A stretch of 9,749 nucleotides of DNA, from positions 1 to 9,749 of the forward strand of contig USOK01000042.1 of the NCBI GenBank assembly GCA_900556295.1, in the 5' to 3' direction. This document shows positions 6,384 through 9,749 of the stretch, one piece after another (the first letter of the stretch is position 1; every line of letters starts with the position of its first letter). The stretch comes from an uncultured bacterium (GTDB taxonomy: Bacteria > Cyanobacteriota > Vampirovibrionia > Gastranaerophilales > Gastranaerophilaceae). The position numbers were made by a program, and so were the translations under genes. The notes under the pieces are model-generated. The model ran no database searches, was not told the origin of the DNA, and saw only the letters and a program-made list of their open reading frames with translations.

Positions 6384-6803
6384 ATGTTTGAGCGTTTTAG
6401 AAAATTATTTTTATCTAAAGTATTGGGGCGCAAGTATTATAGAACAGGAAAGTGTAAGGCTTGCGGAAAATGTTGTACACAGATTTATGTAAAACATTAT
6501 AAACATGTTGTGCAGGATGAAAAAGAGTTTGAAAAACTGCAGTATTTACATCGGTTTTATACATATTTGAAAATTATTGGTAAAGATGATATCGGACTGA
6601 TTTTCGAGTGTCAAAATTTAGATCCAGAGACGCATAAATGTAAAATTCATCGGAGTCGTCCTGGTATATGCCGAAGATATCCGCAAGAAGAGCTCTTCTC
6701 GATGGGAGGAGCGCTTTCTGATGACTGCGGGTATAAAATGGAGCCAATAGTACCCTTTTGTGAGGTTTTAGAAAAAACAGCCAAAAGGATGCAACGAAAT
6801 TAG
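6384..6803 (+). CDS. YkgJ-type cysteine-cluster protein (putative zinc/iron-chelating domain)
   Basis: The 139 residues fit the YkgJ/UPF0153 cysteine-cluster family, small cytosolic proteins thought to bind zinc or iron but of unknown role. The first cluster is GKCKACGKCC (C24, C27, C30, C31). Then come C76 (FECQNLD) and C86 and C96 in CKIHRSRPGICRRYP, which is the family's signature C-x-I-x3-RP-x2-CR-x-YP, with C115 and C126 further on. The N-terminal ~20 residues are basic and amphipathic. I see no Shine-Dalgarno ahead of ATG 6384, and no other start keeps the first cluster. A TATAAT at 6310-6315 has only a poor -35, so the promoter is uncertain. The stop overlaps that of the convergent gene. 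Confidence 0.85.
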   Translation: MFERFRKLFLSKVLGRKYYRTGKCKACGKCCTQIYVKHYKHVVQDEKEFEKLQYLHRFYTYLKIIGKDDIGLIFECQNLDPETHKCKIHRSRPGICRRYPQEELFSMGGALSDDCGYKMEPIVPFCEVLEKTAKRMQRN

Positions 6804-7393
6804 TCTATTTTCAAATCTGTGTTGTTTAACTCGACGATGTCAAAATAGTTTTCCATTTTTTCTTCGTTTGGGATGTGGGGATTTTTTATTGCTTTAGGGT
6901 CTTTGTTTAAGCCAACTTCAAGTTCATTGTTGAATGTGTGTAGGAAAACTTTGTCGTCGCCAGATTTACTTCCTACAAGAATTGATGTGTCAATATCTGG
7001 TCTGTCGCAAAGTTCATCAGCGATTGAGCCAAGAGTTTTTATAGTTTTGTCGCCGTTTGCGCCATTAACATTGTCACCGCCAATAATCCAAGCTGTTAAT
7101 TTACCTTTTGCTTTGGCTTTTAGGGCATCAATTGCGTTTACGATTTCTCCGATAATACCTTCTGGTTCATTGTTAACAGGAATTTTCTTTAAAAAACCGT
7201 CATTAGCATTTCTAACAATGACGGCAATACTTCCGGCATCAGGGTTTGCTGTAAATACTTTCCCGTTGCTGAGTCTGCATTTGCTGGATGAAATTATACG
7301 TCTGCCAGCTCTAGTAGCCAATTCTTCGGCTTTATTGTACGATTTTTGAGAAATAACAAGTGTAGAATGTCCTTGAAAACTAATGTTATTCAT
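6800..7393 (-). CDS. Orphan protein, possibly a CheD-like fold without catalytic residues
   Basis: A 197-residue protein of no family I recognise with confidence. The start is well supported: AAGGAG lies about nine bases before ATG 7393. It begins MNNISFQG, a short N-terminal pattern that I associate with Gastranaerophilales proteins. There is no signal peptide or membrane segment. Residues 53-61 (AGSIAVIVR), 79-106 (a helix, then GKLTAWIIGGD), 118-126, and 138-160 (LVGSKSGDDKVFLHTF, then ELEV) follow the order of conserved blocks in the chemoreceptor deamidase CheD. The catalytic Cys of CheD's GSC would be I56, and its His would fall near K69-K70, so if related it is not a deamidase. No chemotaxis gene is nearby. 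The stop overlaps that of the convergent YkgJ-type gene, leaving no room for a terminator. Confidence 0.75.
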   Translation of the reverse strand: MNNISFQGHSTLVISQKSYNKAEELATRAGRRIISSSKCRLSNGKVFTANPDAGSIAVIVRNANDGFLKKIPVNNEPEGIIGEIVNAIDALKAKAKGKLTAWIIGGDNVNGANGDKTIKTLGSIADELCDRPDIDTSILVGSKSGDDKVFLHTFNNELEVGLNKDPKAIKNPHIPNEEKMENYFDIVELNNTDLKID

Positions 7394-7430
7394 AAATTTA
7401 TAACTCCTTTTTGTATATATGAAAAACGAA

Positions 7431-7444
7431 CAAAAAATTTTTTG
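7431..7444. other. 14-bp A-tract/T-tract palindrome between divergent genes
   Basis: CAAAAAATTTTTTG is a perfect palindrome in the 126-base gap between the minus gene starting at 7393 and the plus gene starting at 7520. Such tracts bend DNA and can help promoters or bind regulators, but in AT-rich DNA this may be chance. Confidence 0.3.
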
Positions 7445-7519
7445 CTACTTTCTGGCAATGAAATTTTACACATTGTAGTTTAAGCTGATTATATGGAATA
7501 TAATGAAAGGTTGGTAAAT

Positions 7520-7849
7520 ATGAAAAATATACAAAATTTAGTTATGGGATTAATACTTTCGACAGTTGCACTGCCGGTTTTATCGGTTTGCCCGATTGAG
7601 GGCGGTGCGTGCACGGCATTTTCTAATTGGGAATCAAAACCATTACAGCAAAAATATGTGCCGAATCATATTCAAGAAATTCAAAAACCTAATGCATTTC
7701 AACCGAATTACATAACACCATATCACAGTGAGTTAATAAATACAGAAACAAGTAACGCAACTGTTAAACCGCCGGCAAATGATTACAATTCAAATTGCCA
7801 ATTCGTTTGCCTTCCGGGGGTAGAAGGTGGAGGAAGCGTGTTGGAATAA
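7520..7849 (+). CDS. Small secreted cysteine-containing protein, function unknown
   Basis: I start at ATG 7520 (109 residues): GAAAGG lies nine bases upstream, and the result is a clean signal peptide (MKNIQNLVMGLILSTVALPV). The ATG at 7493 has no ribosome site and would bury the signal. Cleavage by signal peptidase I after VLS (residue 22) looks best. LSVC24 is a poor lipobox because of Val at -1, though a lipoprotein is not excluded. The mature chain has four cysteines as two close pairs, CPIEGGAC (24-31) near the N-terminus and CQFVC (93-97) near the C-terminus, with a Pro/Asn/Gln-rich middle, so one or two disulfides are likely. It is transcribed alone; TTTACA (7465-7470) and GATTAT (7487-7492) are a possible promoter with 16-base spacing. 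A shared terminator follows. Confidence 0.72.
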   Translation: MKNIQNLVMGLILSTVALPVLSVCPIEGGACTAFSNWESKPLQQKYVPNHIQEIQKPNAFQPNYITPYHSELINTETSNATVKPPANDYNSNCQFVCLPGVEGGGSVLE

Positions 7850-7868
7850 TTAAAAATATATAATACAC

Positions 7869-7902
7869 AATGCAGATTGGGTAATATTATCCAATCTGCA
7901 TT
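7869..7902. terminator. Bidirectional terminator between the secreted-protein gene and gatA
   Basis: AATGCAGATTGG (7869-7880) pairs perfectly with 7891-7902, leaving a ten-base AT-rich loop that can pair further. On the plus strand the flank is T-rich but interrupted (ATTTATTATATCATTTT). On the minus strand it is GTGTATTATATATTTTT. It lies 20 bases after one stop and 29 bases after the gatA stop, so it most likely serves both convergent genes. Confidence 0.65.
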
Positions 7903-7930
7903 ATTTATTATATCATTTTATGTTTTGAGC

Positions 7931-9394
7931 TTAGATGTTTGCTAGTTGCAAATAGTAATCGTTTGCTCTTTCAAATTTATGAGCAACATTAAACAATTTG
8001 CTTTCTTGCAATTGCGGAGCCAAAATTTGCAAACCAATTGGCATACCATCTTTGTCAAATCCGGCTGGAACACTCATACCAGGGATTCCTGCCAAGTTTG
8101 CGGAAATTGTCGCAATATCAGTCAAGTACATTTGCAACGGATCAGATGCTTTTGCACCAAGTTCAAATGCTGTGTTTGGACAAGTTGGCGAAATCAAAAT
8201 GTCAACTTTCTTGAATGCTTCCGCAAAGTCTTGAGTTACTAAAGCTCTCATTTGTTGTGCTTTTTTGTAATATGCGTCATAGTAACCTGATGACAAAGCA
8301 TAAGTTCCAAGCATTATACGACGTTTAACTTCCGGTCCGAAGCCTTCTGCTCTCGATTTTGTGTATAATTCAAGCAAGTTCTTAGCATCAGGTGTTCTAT
8401 AACCGTATCTTACACCGTCAAAACGAGCCAAGTTTGAAGAACATTCAGCTGTTGCCAAAATGTAATATATTCCGATTGAGTATTTCAAATGAGGAAGTGA
8501 AATTTCCACAATTTCAGCACCAAGTTTTTTGTAATCTTCAATTGCACGTTCAAGAGCTTTTTGAACATCTTCTGACAAACCATCAGACATAAGTTCTTTT
8601 ATAACGCCAACTTTCATCCCTTTAATATCGTCGTTTAAGTGTGCGCTATAGTGTTCTACAGGCAAGTCCAAAGAAGTTGAATCTTTTGGGTCGTGACCTG
8701 AAATAACTTCAAGCAAATTTGCAGCATCTTCAACAGTTCTTGCGAAAGGCCCGATTTGGTCTAGTGATGATGCGAATGCGATTAAACCGTATCTTGAAAC
8801 ACGTCCGTAAGTCGGCTTCATACCAACGATACCACAGAATGATGCCGGCAATCTGATTGATCCGCCTGTGTCAGAACCTAGTGCCAAAGTTGCTTCACAA
8901 GAAGAAACACTTGCAGCAGAACCGCCTGATGAACCACCAGGAACTTTGTTCAAATCCCAAGGGTTGTGAACTTTGTTGAATGCTGAGTTTTCGTTAGAAG
9001 AACCCATTGCGAATTCATCAAGGTTTGCCTTTCCAACAATAGGAACTAAGTTGTTTAAAAGTTTTTCTGTAACTGTTGCGTTGAATGGAGAAACGAAGTT
9101 TTCCAAGATTTTTGATGACGCAGTTGTTTTTGAACCAACCAAGTTCATGTTGTCTTTAAGAGCAAGCGGAATACCTGCAAGTAGAGGTAATTCTTCCCCT
9201 TTAGCGATTTTTTCGTCAACTTTTTTAGCTGTTTCAAGTGCTGTTTCTTTTGTCAATGAATTGAAAGCACCAAGTTTGCCTTCCAAGTTGTCAATTCTTT
9301 CAAAAGCGGCGTTTGCAAGCTCTACCGCTGAAATTTCTTTATTTTTTAAAGCTTTGCTTTGTTCTGTTGCTGATTTTTTTAAAAGCTCGTTCAT
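7931..9394 (-). CDS. gatA: Aspartyl/glutamyl-tRNA(Asn/Gln) amidotransferase subunit A
   Basis: GatA is the glutaminase/amidase subunit of the GatCAB complex, which converts Glu-tRNA(Gln) or Asp-tRNA(Asn) to the correct amidated form. The 487 residues match the usual length. The Ser-cisSer-Lys triad is visible: K80 (IPLALKDN), S155 in PGGSSGGSAA, and nucleophile S179 in GSDTGGSIRLPAS, followed by VGMKPTYGRVSRYGL and SLDQIGPFARTVEDAA, all typical of GatA rather than other amidases. The start is fixed by AAGGAG six bases before ATG 9394. gatB and gatC are not adjacent in the window, so the gene is solitary here, with its own promoter and a shared terminator. Its presence implies at least one indirect Gln- or Asn-tRNA route. 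Confidence 0.97.
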   Translation of the reverse strand: MNELLKKSATEQSKALKNKEISAVELANAAFERIDNLEGKLGAFNSLTKETALETAKKVDEKIAKGEELPLLAGIPLALKDNMNLVGSKTTASSKILENFVSPFNATVTEKLLNNLVPIVGKANLDEFAMGSSNENSAFNKVHNPWDLNKVPGGSSGGSAASVSSCEATLALGSDTGGSIRLPASFCGIVGMKPTYGRVSRYGLIAFASSLDQIGPFARTVEDAANLLEVISGHDPKDSTSLDLPVEHYSAHLNDDIKGMKVGVIKELMSDGLSEDVQKALERAIEDYKKLGAEIVEISLPHLKYSIGIYYILATAECSSNLARFDGVRYGYRTPDAKNLLELYTKSRAEGFGPEVKRRIMLGTYALSSGYYDAYYKKAQQMRALVTQDFAEAFKKVDILISPTCPNTAFELGAKASDPLQMYLTDIATISANLAGIPGMSVPAGFDKDGMPIGLQILAPQLQESKLFNVAHKFERANDYYLQLANI

Positions 9395-9423
9395 ATTTTC
9401 TCCTTAGCTATTTCTATGAAAAA

Positions 9424-9452
9424 ATATTATGACAAAAATATAAGTTTAGCAA
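9424..9452 (-). promoter_or_regulatory. Promoter of gatA
   Basis: On the minus strand TTGCTA (9447-9452) and TAATAT (9424-9429) are 17 bases apart. Transcription would start near 9417, giving a leader of about 23 nt that contains the strong AAGGAG site. Confidence 0.4.
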
Positions 9453-9509
9453 GTGCGGTTATTTGGGAAATAGATTGTTGAAGAAAAATTAAAACAATAA
9501 GAGAGTGGA

Positions 9510-9594
9510 TTGCGAACATAAAAAATCTTGGTTATAACATTGTTCTTTCCAGTTAAACCCTTTTCTGCATCTCTAATGCTCATTTTGTTCGCAA
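9510..9594. repeat. Short inverted repeat flanking 67 bases upstream of gatA
   Basis: TTGCGAACA (9510-9518) and TGTTCGCAA (9586-9594) are exact inverted copies. The second copy is directly followed by GAAC, so it also forms a small hairpin (GTTC-5 nt-GAAC). The gap between gatA and the next gene (9395-9630) holds no convincing reading frame, only this repeat, the gatA promoter and the hairpin at 9604-9623. The role is unknown. Confidence 0.4.
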
Positions 9595-9603
9595 AGAACT
9601 GCG

Positions 9604-9623
9604 ACCTCTTCCATTGGAGAGGT
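9604..9623 (-). terminator. Hairpin after the right-edge gene, possible terminator
   Basis: ACCTCT (9604-9609) pairs with AGAGGT (9618-9623), with CCA/TGG pairing inside. It lies seven bases past the stop of the right-edge gene. No T-run follows on the minus strand, so termination is doubtful. Its arms share GACCTCTT and GAGGT with the terminator at 6225-6245. Confidence 0.3.
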
Positions 9624-9630
9624 TAATTAT

Positions 9631-9749
9631 TTACAACGTAACTGCTTTAATAATCTTATAAATTAGTTCAATTTGGTCATCAGAGGCATTAATCAAAATC
9701 GAGTTCATTTCGTGGATTAAAGCACTTTTGCTTTGTTTATGCTGGTAGC
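9631..9749 (-). CDS. C-terminal fragment of an unidentified protein, possibly an XRE-type regulator
   Basis: The last 38 codons of a gene entering from the right edge (first whole codon ends at 9747), with stop TAA at 9631-9633. The end of the protein reads ASDDQIELIYKIIKAVTL. A closing helix of the form S-D-D/E-x-x-L/I-x-L-I/V-x-K-I-I-K-A is common at the C-terminus of helix-turn-helix (XRE family) regulators, after the DNA-binding domain. The DNA-binding part is outside the window, so this is a guess from the tail only. It is oriented with gatA but separated from it by 236 bases and a promoter. Confidence 0.5.
   Translation of the reverse strand, partial: YQHKQSKSALIHEMNSILINASDDQIELIYKIIKAVTL

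Noticed and set aside
6179..6391. 70-residue open frame on the plus strand
   Set aside because: It starts inside the last repeat unit, runs through the terminator hairpin, ends in AT-rich low-complexity sequence, overlaps the YkgJ-type start and has no good ribosome site.
6686..6699. 14-bp perfect palindrome AGAAGAGCTCTTCT
   Set aside because: It lies inside the YkgJ-type coding sequence, encodes ordinary residues (QEELF) and has no flanking T-run; probably chance.
6873..7349. 158-residue open frame on the plus strand
   Set aside because: It lies wholly antisense to the 197-residue minus gene, which has a clear Shine-Dalgarno; its Ser/Leu/Pro-rich composition is typical of a shadow frame.
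7493..7519. Upstream ATG for the small secreted protein
   Set aside because: There is no ribosome site before 7493, and the extra nine residues would precede and spoil the signal peptide; ATG 7520 has GAAAGG at good spacing.
8973..9407. 144-residue open frame on the plus strand
   Set aside because: It is antisense to gatA, whose identity is certain; there is no family resemblance and the composition is Ser/Phe-rich.
9457..9593. Possible 45-codon minus-strand frame starting ATGAGCATTAG
   Set aside because: There is no ribosome site before the start, the composition is unlike a protein, and it crosses the inverted repeat and the region upstream of gatA.

Overview
The window is AT-rich DNA of ordinary bacterial type. 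It carries housekeeping genes (miaB, gatA), Gram-negative-type envelope proteins with signal peptides and a lipobox, and an N-terminally rubredoxin-fused rubrerythrin typical of strict anaerobes. The gene style, including an orphan protein beginning MNNISFQG and a small secreted protein with a CPIEGGAC motif, reminds me of gut Candidatus Gastranaerophilales (Melainabacteria/Vampirovibrionia). That placement is an impression and rests on no search.

Layout. Positions 1-876 (minus) are the N-terminal part of an AMP-forming acyl-CoA synthetase that runs off the left edge. A 198-bp element bounded by long, internally repetitive inverted repeats (964-1161) separates it from miaB (1220-2548, plus). 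Converging on miaB is a two-gene minus-strand operon: a large periplasmic TPR protein followed by a small lipoprotein, overlapping by ATGA. The TPR gene appears to start at an ATT codon (5067), which restores a full signal peptide. Next comes a minus-strand reverse rubrerythrin (5200-5742) with its own terminator, a good promoter and a perfect 7-1-7 palindrome of Fur/PerR geometry. The stretch 5888-6217 is a family of five ~57-66 bp repeats with a higher-order period of ~188 bp, closed by a minus-strand terminator.

The right half holds a YkgJ-type cysteine-cluster gene (6384-6803, plus). It meets tail-to-tail, with overlapping stop codons, a 197-residue orphan (6800-7393, minus) whose sequence pattern suggests a CheD-like fold without its catalytic residues. 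A small secreted cysteine protein (7520-7849, plus) diverges from the orphan and converges on gatA (7931-9394, minus). The right edge holds the last 38 codons of a minus-strand gene that may be a helix-turn-helix regulator.

How the genes relate. MiaB and GatA both serve translation (tRNA 2-methylthiolation; transamidation of misacylated Gln/Asn-tRNA). The TPR protein and lipoprotein probably act together at the cell envelope. The rubrerythrin detoxifies peroxide or oxygen and is plausibly controlled by a PerR-like regulator. I see no phage, CRISPR, transposase, rRNA or tRNA. The most unusual material is the two intergenic repeat systems, the ATT start, the candidate PerR-type operator and the CheD-like orphan.
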